This document shows, piece after piece, positions 26,761-38,680 of a stretch of DNA of 64,000 nucleotides (the stretch's first letter is position 1; the number at the start of each line of letters is the position of its first letter). Both the position numbers and the translations under genes were made by a program. This DNA comes from Sva-07 sp041685755 (GTDB lineage: Bacteria; Actinomycetota; Acidimicrobiia; Acidimicrobiales; Ilumatobacteraceae): positions 14,861-78,860 of the forward strand of contig JAWLFC010000002.1 in NCBI GenBank assembly GCA_041685755.1, given 5' to 3'. The notes under the pieces were generated by a model. That model did not search any database and was not told the DNA's origin. It worked only from the letters and a program-made list of their open reading frames with translations.

Positions 26761-27417
26761 ATGATGTTGCAGACACGTTGTGCTGGATGCGACGCCCCGG
26801 GCGTCGCGGTGTGTACCACCTGCCGGTTCGCCCTGCTGGGGCGTCGACCGCCCGAGTCGGCCGACGGGATCCGCGCCGCGGTCCCCTTCGTCGGCCGTGC
26901 CCGCGACGTGGTGCTGGGGCTGAAGTACCGCAACCGTCGACAGGTCGCCCGCCATCTCGCCGGCCTCGTCGTCAACGCCGTGGTCGCCGATCTCGACGGG
27001 CCCATCGACCATCGGATCGATCTGGTCACCTGGGCGCCGACGAGCCGGGCCCGGCGCCGCAGCCGCGGTTTCGACCAGGGCGAGTTGGTCGCCAGGTACG
27101 TGGCTCGTCAGCTGCGGGTGCCGGCACGGCGGCTGCTCGAGCGGTCGGACGACCAGCCCAGCCAGACGGGTCGGTCTCGGCGCGAACGGCTCGCCGGGGT
27201 GTCGTTTCGGGCCCGGCCCGGCCTCGACGGCGCCAGGGTGCTGGTGGTCGACGACGTCGTCACGACCGGTGCGACGCTGCGTTCGGCACGCCGGGCGCTC
27301 ACGTCTGCGGGGGTCGCGACGGTGTGGCTCTACGCCGTTGCAGCCACACCGGCCGGCGTGTCGGCGGCGCGGCGTCCGAGCGAACGACACTCGGCGGTCA
27401 TCGACGTCGCTGCCTGA
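26761..27417 (+). CDS. ComF-family phosphoribosyltransferase-like protein
   Basis: 218 residues. N-terminal zinc-ribbon-like Cys pairs (CAGC and CTTC), then a phosphoribosyltransferase domain with LDGARVLVVDDVVTTGATL, the PRPP-binding loop. ComF proteins help DNA uptake during transformation in some bacteria, and exist widely in others with unclear role. Located directly before secA. Start uncertain by one codon, since two ATGs are adjacent. Confidence 0.88.
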   Translation: MMLQTRCAGCDAPGVAVCTTCRFALLGRRPPESADGIRAAVPFVGRARDVVLGLKYRNRRQVARHLAGLVVNAVVADLDGPIDHRIDLVTWAPTSRARRRSRGFDQGELVARYVARQLRVPARRLLERSDDQPSQTGRSRRERLAGVSFRARPGLDGARVLVVDDVVTTGATLRSARRALTSAGVATVWLYAVAATPAGVSAARRPSERHSAVIDVAA

Positions 27418-27456
27418 GCCGGCGCCGGGCCGCCGCCTCAGCGGGCACTGGTTCGG

Positions 27457-27462
27457 TAGGAT
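27457..27462 (+). promoter_or_regulatory. -10-like box for secA
   Basis: TAGGAT, ten bases before the ATG at 27473. Confidence 0.5.
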
Positions 27463-27472
27463 CGGACACCGC

Positions 27473-30271
<2,799 letters not shown>

Positions 30272-30286
30272 CCGGGCGGGTGCTCC

Positions 30287-31396
30287 ATGCGTGACTTCAC
30301 CTCCGACCTGCGCGATGTCCGTCGTCGTCTCGACGAGGCCGAGAGCTACCTCTCGATCGTCGACAACCGGGAGCGCTTCGCGGTGCTCGAGGCCGAGATC
30401 TCCGATCCGGCGCTCTGGGACGACCAGGAACGCGCCAAGAAGCTCAACACCGAGTACGCCAACATCCGCGACGACCTGGCGATCTTCGACGGGCTCACCG
30501 AGCAGCTCGGCGACGTCGAGGCCCTCCACGAACTCGCTCGCGACGAGGACGACGAGTCGCAGGAACCCGAGATCGAGGCGGCGATCGCCGAGCTGAACGC
30601 CACGCTCGACCAGCTGGAGCTGCGCAGCCTGTTCACCGGCGAACACGACGACGCCGACTGCATCGTGCAGATCAACGCCAAGGACGGTGGCGTCGACGCC
30701 CAGGACTTCTCCGAGATGCTGCTGCGGATGTACGAGCGGTGGTGCGAGCGCCGGGGCTTCACGATCAGCCTCAACTACGTCTCCGAGGGTGCCGAGGCCG
30801 GGATCATGTCGGCCGAGGTGACGATCTCGGGGCGCTACGCCTACGGGCTGATGAGTGCCGAGCGTGGCACCCATCGTCTGGTGCGCATCAGCCCGTTCGA
30901 CAACCAGGGACGCCGCCAGACCTCGTTCGCGGCCGTGCAGGTGTGGCCGTTGCTCGACGACGTCGACGTCGACATCGACGAGTCGGACATCCGCATGGAG
31001 GTGTTCCGGGCCTCGGGTGCCGGCGGCCAGCACATCAACAAGACGTCATCGGCAGTGCGCCTGATCCACGAGCCGACCGGTCTCGTCGCCAGCTCCCAGG
31101 AGGAGCGCAGCCAGCTCCAGAACCGTGAACGGGCGATGGGGCGACTCACCGCCATGCTCGCCGCCAAGGCCGAGGAGGACCGCGCCGCCGAGCTCGACTC
31201 GATCGCCGGCAAACAGGCCCAGGTCGGCTGGGGCAGCCAGATCCGCAGCTACGTGTTGCAGCCGTACCAGATGGTCAAGGACCTGCGCACCGAGATCGAG
31301 ACCAGCGACGTCTCGGGCGTGCTCGACGGCGACATCGACGACTTCGTCGAGGGGTATCTGCGGATGCGGCGTGCCGAGGCCGACGCGCCTGCCTGA
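30287..31396 (+). CDS. prfB: Peptide chain release factor 2
   Basis: 369 residues. Recognises UGA/UAA stop codons and triggers peptide release. Visible: SPF tripeptide in RISPFDNQG (stop-codon reading) and GGQ in GAGGQHINKTSSAVRL (catalysis). The reading frame is continuous: the programmed +1 frameshift known from enterobacterial prfB is absent here, so autoregulation by frameshift is not expected. Sits between secA and ftsE, an actinobacterial arrangement. Confidence 0.97.
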   Translation: MRDFTSDLRDVRRRLDEAESYLSIVDNRERFAVLEAEISDPALWDDQERAKKLNTEYANIRDDLAIFDGLTEQLGDVEALHELARDEDDESQEPEIEAAIAELNATLDQLELRSLFTGEHDDADCIVQINAKDGGVDAQDFSEMLLRMYERWCERRGFTISLNYVSEGAEAGIMSAEVTISGRYAYGLMSAERGTHRLVRISPFDNQGRRQTSFAAVQVWPLLDDVDVDIDESDIRMEVFRASGAGGQHINKTSSAVRLIHEPTGLVASSQEERSQLQNRERAMGRLTAMLAAKAEEDRAAELDSIAGKQAQVGWGSQIRSYVLQPYQMVKDLRTEIETSDVSGVLDGDIDDFVEGYLRMRRAEADAPA

Positions 31397-31420
31397 CCCC
31401 GCGCGGCACCGAGTGACCTG

Positions 31421-31426
31421 TACCCT
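31421..31426 (+). promoter_or_regulatory. -10-like box upstream of ftsE, short leader
   Basis: TACCCT, 27 bases before the ATG at 31454; this gene would carry a short leader. Confidence 0.3.
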
Positions 31427-31453
31427 CTCTGCGTCCTTCGGGAAGCCACCACC

Positions 31454-32131
<678 letters not shown>

Positions 32132-32139
32132 GCTGAACC

Positions 32140-33042
32140 GTGCTGTCCCGCCTCCGCTACATCCTCCGCGAAACCTTCGACAGTTTCCGCCGCAACGCCA
32201 CCTTGACCGTGGCGTCGATCATCACCGCCGCCATCTCGCTGCTCGGAGTCGGGCTCACCCTGCTCAGCCAGCACGCCTTCGACAACCTGCTCGAACGGTG
32301 GGAGGGCGGCGTCGAGATGATCGTGTTCATGAACCCGACGGCGACCGCCGACCAGCTCGCACTCGTCGAGTCCGCCCTCGCCGGCCAGGACCAGTTCATC
32401 GAGTCGTTCACCTACTGCGACGAGATCTGCTCGCTCGAGGAGGCCGACCGGATCTTCGCCGGCGAACCCGGCGTGCGTGAGCTGCTCACCGAGGACACGA
32501 TCCCCACCCAGTTCAAGGCGGTGCCCACCGAGGACACCGACGTCGAGCTGCTCCGTCAGGTCTCCGACGCGTTCGCCGAGCTCCCCGGCGTGTTCGACGT
32601 CAGCTTCGCCGAGGACCAGATCAGCCTGATCACCCAGCTGCAGAGCTTCTTCGGGTTCCGCCTGCTCCTGCTGTCGGTGTTCCTCCTGCTGGCCGCGATC
32701 CTGCTGATCTGGAACACCATCCGCACCGCGATCTTCGCCCGACGGCGAGAGATCGAGGTGATGAAGCTCGTCGGCGCCACCGACTGGTTCATCCGCGTCC
32801 CGTTCATGCTCGAAGGCCTGCTCCACGGCATCATCGGCGCCGGTCTGGCGAGCGTCGGGCTGTGGGCGTGGAACAGCCAGTGGACCGACGGCGTGCAGAA
32901 CTTCCCCGACAACAGCGGGTTCTCCGCGCTCGTCGTCATCGACGGCTACGACCAGACGGTGATGCTGATCATGCTCGCGATCGGGGCGCTGGCCGGCGCC
33001 ATCGGCTCTGGTATCGCGGCATCGAAGTTCCTCGACGTCTAG
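32140..33042 (+). CDS. ftsX: Cell-division protein FtsX
   Basis: 300 residues. Membrane partner of FtsE with four helices: helix 1 at ~22-42 (VASIITAAISLLGVGLTLL), a ~130-residue external domain, then a helix hairpin FGFRLLLLSVFLLLAAILLI and two more. Transmits the ATPase state to extracellular hydrolases such as RipC/PcsB. GTG start. smpB, which usually follows in actinobacteria, is missing here. Confidence 0.95.
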   Translation: MLSRLRYILRETFDSFRRNATLTVASIITAAISLLGVGLTLLSQHAFDNLLERWEGGVEMIVFMNPTATADQLALVESALAGQDQFIESFTYCDEICSLEEADRIFAGEPGVRELLTEDTIPTQFKAVPTEDTDVELLRQVSDAFAELPGVFDVSFAEDQISLITQLQSFFGFRLLLLSVFLLLAAILLIWNTIRTAIFARRREIEVMKLVGATDWFIRVPFMLEGLLHGIIGAGLASVGLWAWNSQWTDGVQNFPDNSGFSALVVIDGYDQTVMLIMLAIGALAGAIGSGIAASKFLDV

Positions 33043-33052
33043 GGCGCGGGTC

Positions 33053-33081
33053 CCGCTCACGGAGTTCGGTACCGCTCACGG
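33053..33081. repeat. 10-bp direct repeat after ftsX
   Basis: CCGCTCACGG at 33053-33062 and at 33072-33081 in the unassigned spacer. Confidence 0.7.
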
Positions 33082-33103
33082 GTCCTGTCACCGGCGACGC
33101 CCT

Positions 33104-33129
33104 GGGGCTGCGGCCTTCGGCCGGTCCCC
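33104..33129 (+). terminator. GC-rich hairpin downstream of ftsX
   Basis: GGGG...CCCC outer stem with an internal CGGCC-TTC-GGCCG stem-loop. No T-run follows, so intrinsic termination is uncertain. It sits in the 261-bp spacer 33043-33303, which otherwise shows only a short direct repeat and the start-proximal box of the next gene; no tmRNA or smpB is visible. Confidence 0.4.
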
Positions 33130-33291
33130 ATGACGTCCCCGGCGCCACCCGTTCGCTGTCGGGTCGCGGGCTCATGTCGTTCCGCGCGTCGAGGAACGTC
33201 GCCGCCGCGTTGGGGCCTCCGGCGTCGACCGCTTCTCTGCGGGGGCTGGGGGTGTTCGGTGTGCGGTTCTTGCTGCGGGTTCGGGTGTCGG

Positions 33292-33297
33292 TACGGT
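33292..33297 (+). promoter_or_regulatory. -10-like box for the enoyl-CoA hydratase gene
   Basis: TACGGT, six bases before the ATG at 33304. Confidence 0.45.
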
Positions 33298-33303
33298 CCG
33301 TTC

Positions 33304-34167
33304 ATGGACTACTCGGAGATCATCTATGGCGTCGAGGACTCGGTGGCGACGGTGACGTTGCATCGGCCGGAGCGGATGAATGCGTTCACGGGGACGATGA
33401 TGCGCGAGCTGATCGACGCGTTCGACCGGGTCGACGCCGACGACGACGTACGGGCGGTGATCGTGACCGGTGCCGGTGAACGGGCCTTCTGCGCCGGCGC
33501 CGACCTGGGAGCGGGCGGCGACACGTTCGCCGGCGGAGGCAGCGACATCCAGACCGACGCCGGCGTGCCGCGCGACGGCGGCGGCATGGTGTCGCTGCGC
33601 ATCTTCGACTGCACGAAGCCGGTCATCGGCGCCATCAACGGCGCCGCCGTCGGTGTCGGTGCCACGATGACGCTCCCGATGGACATCCGCCTGGCGTCGG
33701 ACACCGCCCGCTTCGGGTTCGTGTTCGCCCGGCGTGGCATCGTGCCCGAAGCGTGTTCGTCGTGGTTCCTCCCTCGCCTCGTCGGCATCAGCACGGCCGC
33801 CGAGTGGTGCTACTCGGGCCGGGTGTTCCCCGCCGCCGAAGCGCACGAACGAGGGTTGGTCCGCAGCGTGCACGCCGCGGAGGAACTGCTCCCTGCTGCC
33901 CGCGAGATCGCCCGGGAGATCGCCGACAACACCGCCCCGGTCTCGGTGGCGCTCACCCGGCAGATGCTGTGGCGCATGCTCGGCGCCGACCACCCGATGG
34001 AGGCGCACCGGGTCGACTCCCGGGGCATCCTCGCCCGGGGGGCCAGCGCCGACGCCAAGGAGGGAGTCGAGAGCTTCCTCGAGAAGCGCCCGCCCGTCTA
34101 CCCCGTTCGCGTGAGCGACGGCCTGCCCGACATCTTCCCCGACTACGAGGAGCCCACCTTCCACTGA
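33304..34167 (+). CDS. Enoyl-CoA hydratase/isomerase family protein
   Basis: 287 residues, crotonase fold. Oxyanion-hole segments: AFCAGADLG with the nearby glycine-rich insert, and GAINGAAVGVGATM. FGFVFARRGIVPEACSSW is the region with the catalytic Glu (E in VPEA). Probably acts on fatty-acyl-CoA in beta-oxidation or in a side pathway; substrate unknown. Stands alone with its own -10-like box; the longer upstream frame is shadow. Confidence 0.88.
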   Translation: MDYSEIIYGVEDSVATVTLHRPERMNAFTGTMMRELIDAFDRVDADDDVRAVIVTGAGERAFCAGADLGAGGDTFAGGGSDIQTDAGVPRDGGGMVSLRIFDCTKPVIGAINGAAVGVGATMTLPMDIRLASDTARFGFVFARRGIVPEACSSWFLPRLVGISTAAEWCYSGRVFPAAEAHERGLVRSVHAAEELLPAAREIAREIADNTAPVSVALTRQMLWRMLGADHPMEAHRVDSRGILARGASADAKEGVESFLEKRPPVYPVRVSDGLPDIFPDYEEPTFH

Positions 34168-34276
34168 TCGTGACGTTTGACACGGCGAGCTTCGGGAATT
34201 CCTCAAGTCGACCGGCGTTGTCACCGATGTCTTGAACAACCCGAGACACGAACCACACGAACGACAGGAACCACCG

Positions 34277-34489
34277 ATGACCACGATGTTGATGGAGAAG
34301 CTGCAGGCCGGCGACGTGCTCGAGATCCGGTCCGCCGACCACGACGTGATCACCGTGCTCGTGCTGCTCGCGACCGATGACGCACTCGTTCTCGATCCCT
34401 GCAACGACGACACCCCCTTCGTCGTCAATGCCGACGAACTCGTCGAGTACCGCAGGTTCGACGCCGAGTCGATGTTCGCCGACGCCTGA
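34277..34489 (+). CDS. Small protein of unknown function, 70 aa
   Basis: Not recognised. Mostly beta-like with hydrophobic strands (VITVLVLLAT, ALVLDPCNDD) and an acidic, Asp-rich end. No signal or membrane helix. The ATG at 34277 is preceded by AGGAA at 34266-34270; an upstream ATG at 34232 in frame is possible. Just before the truncated globin gene, 73 bp apart, so an association is possible but unproven. Confidence 0.55.
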   Translation: MTTMLMEKLQAGDVLEIRSADHDVITVLVLLATDDALVLDPCNDDTPFVVNADELVEYRRFDAESMFADA

Positions 34490-34549
34490 CGTCGACGAAC
34501 CAACCGATCTCTCCGAGCGATCCCCCTTCTCGCTCTCGAGGGAATCCCC

Positions 34550-34555
34550 TAGCGT
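34550..34555 (+). promoter_or_regulatory. -10-like box for the globin gene
   Basis: TAGCGT, seven bases before the GTG at 34563. Confidence 0.45.
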
Positions 34556-34562
34556 GGGTGCC

Positions 34563-34994
34563 GTGGACAACACGGCACCCACGTTGTTTTTCCGGGTCGG
34601 CGGCATGCCGTTCTTCGAGCGACTCGTCGACGCCTTCTATCGCGGCGTCGAGACCGACGAGGTGCTGTTGCCGCTCTACCCCGAGCAACCCGACCTCACC
34701 GGTGCCCGCCATCGGCTGACCCTGTTCCTCGCCCAGTACTGGGGCGGGCCGACCACCTACTCCGACGAACGCGGTCACCCGCGGTTGCGCATGCGGCACT
34801 TCCCGTTCTCGATCGGTCCGCTCGAGCGCGATCGTTGGCTGGTCCACATGGCAGCGGCGGTCGAGGAGGTGTGCGCCGACGAGCGCGTCCCCGACGGCGT
34901 CGCCGAGGAGATGATGGCCTACTTCGTCAACGCCGCCGAGCACCTCCGCAACGACACCGGGCTGCCGATCTCGTCGCGCCGGACCCCCAGCTGA
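34563..34994 (+). CDS. glbO: Group II truncated hemoglobin
   Basis: 143 residues, normal for GlbO-type globins. Binds heme and oxygen or nitric oxide; mycobacterial relatives interact with membranes and respiration. Visible: FFRVGGMPFFERLVDAFY (B-helix Phe/Tyr region), PLYPEQPDL, LTLFLAQYWGGPTTY with the CD1/E7-type residues, then RGHPRLRMRHFPF carrying the proximal histidine, and RDRWLVHM. GTG start with a -10-like box. The last 88 bases are duplicated past the assembly gap, an artefact. Confidence 0.92.
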   Translation: MDNTAPTLFFRVGGMPFFERLVDAFYRGVETDEVLLPLYPEQPDLTGARHRLTLFLAQYWGGPTTYSDERGHPRLRMRHFPFSIGPLERDRWLVHMAAAVEEVCADERVPDGVAEEMMAYFVNAAEHLRNDTGLPISSRRTPS

Positions 34995-35005
34995 GGTCGG
35001 CAGCT

Positions 35006-35105
35006 NNNNNNNNNNNNNNNNNNNNNNNNNNNNNNNNNNNNNNNNNNNNNNNNNNNNNNNNNNNNNNNNNNNNNNNNNNNNNNNNNNNNNNNNNNNNNNN
35101 NNNNN
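35006..35105. other. Assembly gap, 100 N, probably false
   Basis: A run of exactly 100 N, a conventional placeholder. The 99 bases before it (34907-35005) and after it (35106-35204) are identical, so the two contig ends overlap and the real gap is most likely absent. Confidence 0.95.
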
Positions 35106-35204
35106 GGAGATGATGGCCTACTTCGTCAACGCCGCCGAGCACCTCCGCAACGACACCGGGCTGCCGATCTCGTCGCGCCGGACCCCCAGCTGAGGTCGGC
35201 AGCT
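35106..35204. repeat. 99-bp duplicate of the globin 3' end across the gap
   Basis: Same as 34907-35005. It carries the last 29 codons of the globin, its TGA and ten further bases. It should be read as an assembly duplicate, not a second gene. Confidence 0.95.
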
Positions 35205-35209
35205 AGGGT
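35204..35209 (+). promoter_or_regulatory. -10-like box for the ABC exporter ATPase
   Basis: TAGGGT, nine bases before the ATG at 35219. Confidence 0.45.
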
Positions 35210-35218
35210 CGGCGATCC

Positions 35219-36145
35219 ATGAACGCCATCGAGGTGCGCGACCTGCGCAAGGACTACGGCGACGTCCGCGCCGTCGACGCGTTGAGCTTCCGCGTCGCCG
35301 CCGGCGAGGTGTACGCGCTGCTCGGCGAGAACGGTGCCGGGAAGTCGACCGCGGTCGAGATCCTGGAGGGCCATCGAGTGGCGACGTCGGGCTCGGTGTC
35401 GGTGCTCGGCGTCGACCCGGCCGAGGCTGACCGCGACTTCCGTGACCGCATCGGCATCGTCCTGCAGTCCTCCGGTGTCGAGTCCGAGTTCAGCGTCCGC
35501 GAGGTGATCGAGCTCTACGGGGGGTGCTACCGCTCACCCCGCCCGCTCGACGAGGTCGTCTCGCTCGTCGGTCTCGAGGAGAAGGTCGATGCCCGGGTGG
35601 GTTCGCTGTCGGGTGGCCAACGGCGCCGGGTCGACCTGGCGCTCGGCATCGTGGGTCGACCCGAGCTGCTGTTCCTCGACGAACCGACCACCGGCTTCGA
35701 TCCGTCGGCCCGGCGACGGTCGTGGGATCTGATCGAGGCGTTGGGCGACGACGGGACGACCGTGTTGCTCACCACCCACTACCTCGACGAGGCCGAGCAC
35801 CTCGCCGATCGTGTCGGTGTGCTGTCGAGGGGTCACCTGATCGCCGAGGGGACGCCCGAAGAACTGATCAACCAGGTCAGCGGCACCGTCGTCAGCTTCA
35901 TGCTGCCCGAGCGCGTCGCCCCATCGGATGCAGCGTCGACGTTCGGCGAGTTGCTCGGCGTCGGCATCCGCGTCTCGGGTCGGCTGGTCGAGGCCAGCAT
36001 CGACCAACCGACCGTGGCCGTCCACCGGATCACGGGATGGGCGATCGAGGCCGGGGTCGAGCTGGAGTCGTTGTCGGTCAGCCGCGTCTCGCTCGAGGAC
36101 GTCTATCTGTCGCTCACCGACACCGCCGCCCAGGAGGCCCCGTGA
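35219..36145 (+). CDS. ABC-2 type exporter ATP-binding protein
   Basis: 308 residues. Visible: Walker A GENGAGKST (AVEILEG follows), Q-loop VLQSSG, signature LSGGQRRRV, Walker B LLFLDEPTTGFDP, H-loop TTHYLDEAEHLADRV, plus a ~80-residue C-terminal domain as in drug or antibiotic exporters. Overlaps the permease gene by four bases (GTGA). After correcting the assembly gap, the globin stop is only ~24 bases away, so globin and exporter could be one transcription unit or regulated together. Confidence 0.92.
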   Translation: MNAIEVRDLRKDYGDVRAVDALSFRVAAGEVYALLGENGAGKSTAVEILEGHRVATSGSVSVLGVDPAEADRDFRDRIGIVLQSSGVESEFSVREVIELYGGCYRSPRPLDEVVSLVGLEEKVDARVGSLSGGQRRRVDLALGIVGRPELLFLDEPTTGFDPSARRRSWDLIEALGDDGTTVLLTTHYLDEAEHLADRVGVLSRGHLIAEGTPEELINQVSGTVVSFMLPERVAPSDAASTFGELLGVGIRVSGRLVEASIDQPTVAVHRITGWAIEAGVELESLSVSRVSLEDVYLSLTDTAAQEAP

Positions 36146-36978
36146 ATGCGTTTCCGTCGGCGCTGAGCCTCGTCGCGACCCAGACTCGCTACCAGCTCGT
36201 CACGTTCTGGCGGATCCCGGTCGCCGTGTTCTTCACGCTCGGTCTGCCGCTGGTCATGCTCGTGCTGTTCAACGCCCTGTTCGGCAGCGGGACCTTCACG
36301 ACCTCGGAGGGCGAGATCTCGGCCCAGCAGTTCTACACCGGCGGGCTGGCGGCGTTCACGGCGGTGTCGGCGACGTTCACCAACCTCGCCAACATGGTGC
36401 CGCTGCGCCGCGACGAGGGGGTGCTCAAGCGCTGGCGGGGTACGCCGCTGCCGACGTGGATCTACCTGGCAGGCTTCCTCGTGTCGGCGGTGCTCATCGC
36501 GTTCGTCGGGGTCGTCCTCATGCTCGCGCTCGGCGTCGTCGTGTACGACCTCGAGATCGAACCGGCCAAGATGCCGGCGGCGTTCGTGACCTTCGCCGTC
36601 GGCGTCGGAGCGTTCGCCGCCCTCGGGATGGCGCTGGCATCGGTGGTCAAGTCGGCCAGTTCGGCGTCGGCGGCCGCGAACGCGATCATCCTGCCGATGG
36701 CGTTCGTGTCGAACATCTTCATCCAGGTCGACAGCGGTCCGGCGTGGATCACGACCATCGGCGACATCTTCCCCCTCAAGCACTTCGCCGAGGCGTTCCA
36801 GGACTGCTTCAACCCGCTCGTCGACGCCCCGGCCTTCGACTGGCCGAGCCTCGCGTACGTCGCGGCGTGGGGGCTGCTCGGCCTCGCGATCGCGCTGCGC
36901 CGGTTCACCTGGGAGCCCAGCGGCAGCGCACCGCGCGGCCGCCGCAGTCGCCGTGCCGCGGTCGACGCCACCGCGTGA
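36142..36978 (+). CDS. ABC-2 type exporter permease
   Basis: 278 residues, six helices. N-terminal elbow helix (TQTRYQLVTFWRIPVAVFFTLGLP), then an ABC-2 signature near LKRWRGTPLP, helices such as LVSAVLIAFVGVVLMLALGV and the conserved FPLKHFAEAF near the end. Exports an unidentified small molecule. GTG start coupled to the ATPase gene. Confidence 0.9.
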   Translation: MNAFPSALSLVATQTRYQLVTFWRIPVAVFFTLGLPLVMLVLFNALFGSGTFTTSEGEISAQQFYTGGLAAFTAVSATFTNLANMVPLRRDEGVLKRWRGTPLPTWIYLAGFLVSAVLIAFVGVVLMLALGVVVYDLEIEPAKMPAAFVTFAVGVGAFAALGMALASVVKSASSASAAANAIILPMAFVSNIFIQVDSGPAWITTIGDIFPLKHFAEAFQDCFNPLVDAPAFDWPSLAYVAAWGLLGLAIALRRFTWEPSGSAPRGRRSRRAAVDATA

Positions 36979-36999
36979 CCGGGGCCAGGTCGCGCAGCG

Positions 37000-37860
37000 T
37001 CAGGAGAAGACGACGGTCTTGCGGCCGTGGACGAGCACCCGGTGTTCGAGGTGGGCGCGCACGGCGCGGGCGAGCACGATGGTCTCGAGGTCGCGGCCGC
37101 GCGAGGTGAGCCGGGCGACGTCGTCGCGGTGGGTGACGTGCACCGTGTCCTGCTCGATGATCGGGCCCTCGTCGAGGTCTGCCGTCGCGTAGTGGGCCGT
37201 CGCCCCGATGAGCTTCACGCCGCGGTCGTGGGCCTGGCGGTACGGGTTGGCCCCGACGAACGCGGGGAGGAACGAGTGGTGGATGTTGATGATCCGGTTG
37301 GGGTGTTCGGCGACGAACCGGTCGCTCAGGATCTGCATGTAGCGGGCCATGACGATCAGCTCGACGCCGTGATCGGCGAGCGCGGCGAGGACGGCGCGCT
37401 CCTGCGCGGGCTTGGTCTCGGGCGTCACCGGCAGGTGGAGGTACGGCACCCCCATGTGGTCGGCGATCTCGGCGTGGTCGGGGTGGTTGGAGACCACGAC
37501 GCGCAGGTCCATCGGGAGCTCGCCGCTGCGCCAGCGCGTCAACAGGTCGTAGAGGCAGTGCGGCTGCTTCGACGCCATGATCGCCGTCGGGGTCGCGATG
37601 TCGGTGAACCGCAGGTCGACGTGCATCCCGAAGCGCTCCGCGGTGGGAGCGAACGCCGTCACGATCTCGTCGCGGTCGACCCCGAAGCCGTCGAGTTCGA
37701 ACTCGACGCGCTGGAAGAAGACGGGGTCGGCGCCGGCGCCCCCGCGGTCGACGTGCTGTTCGGCGTGGACGATGTTGCCGTCGTGACGGGCGATGAACTC
37801 CGCGGTGGCGGCGACGACGCCCTGACGGTCGGGGCACGAGAGCAGCAGGACGGCGGTCAT
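37000..37860 (-). CDS. purU: Formyltetrahydrofolate deformylase
   Basis: 286 residues. Splits 10-formyl-THF into formate and THF, supplying formate for purine synthesis or balancing one-carbon units. N-terminal ACT-like domain ~1-85 (LLSCPDRQGVVAATAEFI) and a formyltransferase domain with the family residues in HHSFLPAFVG, IGATAHYATADLDEGPII (HxSxLP and D-L-D-x-G-P motifs). The TrmH-type gene ends 11 bases upstream of its start, so they are probably co-transcribed. No box for leaderless start. Confidence 0.95.
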   Translation of the reverse strand: MTAVLLLSCPDRQGVVAATAEFIARHDGNIVHAEQHVDRGGAGADPVFFQRVEFELDGFGVDRDEIVTAFAPTAERFGMHVDLRFTDIATPTAIMASKQPHCLYDLLTRWRSGELPMDLRVVVSNHPDHAEIADHMGVPYLHLPVTPETKPAQERAVLAALADHGVELIVMARYMQILSDRFVAEHPNRIINIHHSFLPAFVGANPYRQAHDRGVKLIGATAHYATADLDEGPIIEQDTVHVTHRDDVARLTSRGRDLETIVLARAVRAHLEHRVLVHGRKTVVFS

Positions 37861-37871
37861 CGCCGTTCGTT

Positions 37872-38663
37872 CTATCGGGGTCGGAGTGCGTAACACGCGA
37901 TCGCGGTGGCGGCGGCGGCGTTGAGCGAGTCGACCCCGGTGGCCATCGGGATGCGTACCGGGGTGGCCAACTCCAGCAACGTGTCGCTGAGCCCGCTTCG
38001 CTCCGACCCGATCAGGATCGACAGTCGATCGCCCGGATCGACCGTGTCGAGCGCCACGGCGTCGGCTGCCGGGGTCATCGCGTAGTGCTCGATGTCGGTG
38101 AGCCGGCGCAGGTCGGCGGCGAGATCGGTCGTGCGGGCGTGGGGAAGGGCGAACACGGTTCCCATCGCGACTCGGAGCGAACGACGGGCGAGCGGGTCGG
38201 CGCTGGTGTGGTCGAGGACGAGCCCGTCCCAGCCGAGCGCGGCGGCGTTGCGGATGATCGAGCCGATGTTCGCCGGGTTGTCGACCGCCTCGACGATGAC
38301 GAGTCGGCGGGCGTGCTCCGCCAGTTCGGCGACCGTCGGGCGCGAGGGCCGGTGGAACAGGGCGATGATCGTCGAGGGGACGCCGAGGCGCGACACGACC
38401 CGCCGGACCTCGATCCCGCCCGAATACACCGGCGCCCCGAAACGGCTCGCGACGGCGGGGACCCGGTCGGCGTCGACGAGGGCGGCGACGGGTTGGCAAC
38501 CGGCGTCGAGCGCCCGTTCCACCACGAGATCACCCTCGGCCAGGAACAGCCCGGCGCCGGCGTCGTCGCGCTTGTCGGCCCGGCTGGCGAGGCCCCGTTC
38601 GCTCAATCGGAACTGGGTGAAGCGGGGGTCGTCCGGGTCGTCGACCCGCACCACCGCCGTCAT
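37872..38663 (-). CDS. TrmH/SpoU-family RNA 2'-O-methyltransferase
   Basis: 263 residues. N-terminal substrate-binding domain, then the knotted SPOUT domain with its three motifs: NPANIGSIIRNAAALG, IGSERSGLS, IPMATGVDSLNAAAATAI. Methylates a ribose in rRNA or tRNA; which one cannot be told. Upstream lies a tandem hairpin element (38681-38790), which its transcript may contain. Confidence 0.9.
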   Translation of the reverse strand: MTAVVRVDDPDDPRFTQFRLSERGLASRADKRDDAGAGLFLAEGDLVVERALDAGCQPVAALVDADRVPAVASRFGAPVYSGGIEVRRVVSRLGVPSTIIALFHRPSRPTVAELAEHARRLVIVEAVDNPANIGSIIRNAAALGWDGLVLDHTSADPLARRSLRVAMGTVFALPHARTTDLAADLRRLTDIEHYAMTPAADAVALDTVDPGDRLSILIGSERSGLSDTLLELATPVRIPMATGVDSLNAAAATAIACYALRPR

Positions 38664-38680
38664 GTCGGTCCCGTCCCGGC

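Noticed and set aside
30287..31396. Programmed frameshift in prfB
   Set aside because: The reading frame is open from start to stop, with no in-frame TGA near codon 25.
33043..33303. tmRNA or smpB behind ftsX
   Set aside because: No tmRNA ends and no smpB-like reading frame could be found in the spacer.
33057..33305. 82-codon minus-strand frame in the ftsX spacer
   Set aside because: Composition Arg/Pro/Gly-rich, no box or ribosome site, and it runs into the next gene's start.
35113..35194. Second copy of the globin C-terminus after the N run
   Set aside because: Identical to the sequence before the gap; explained by contig overlap.
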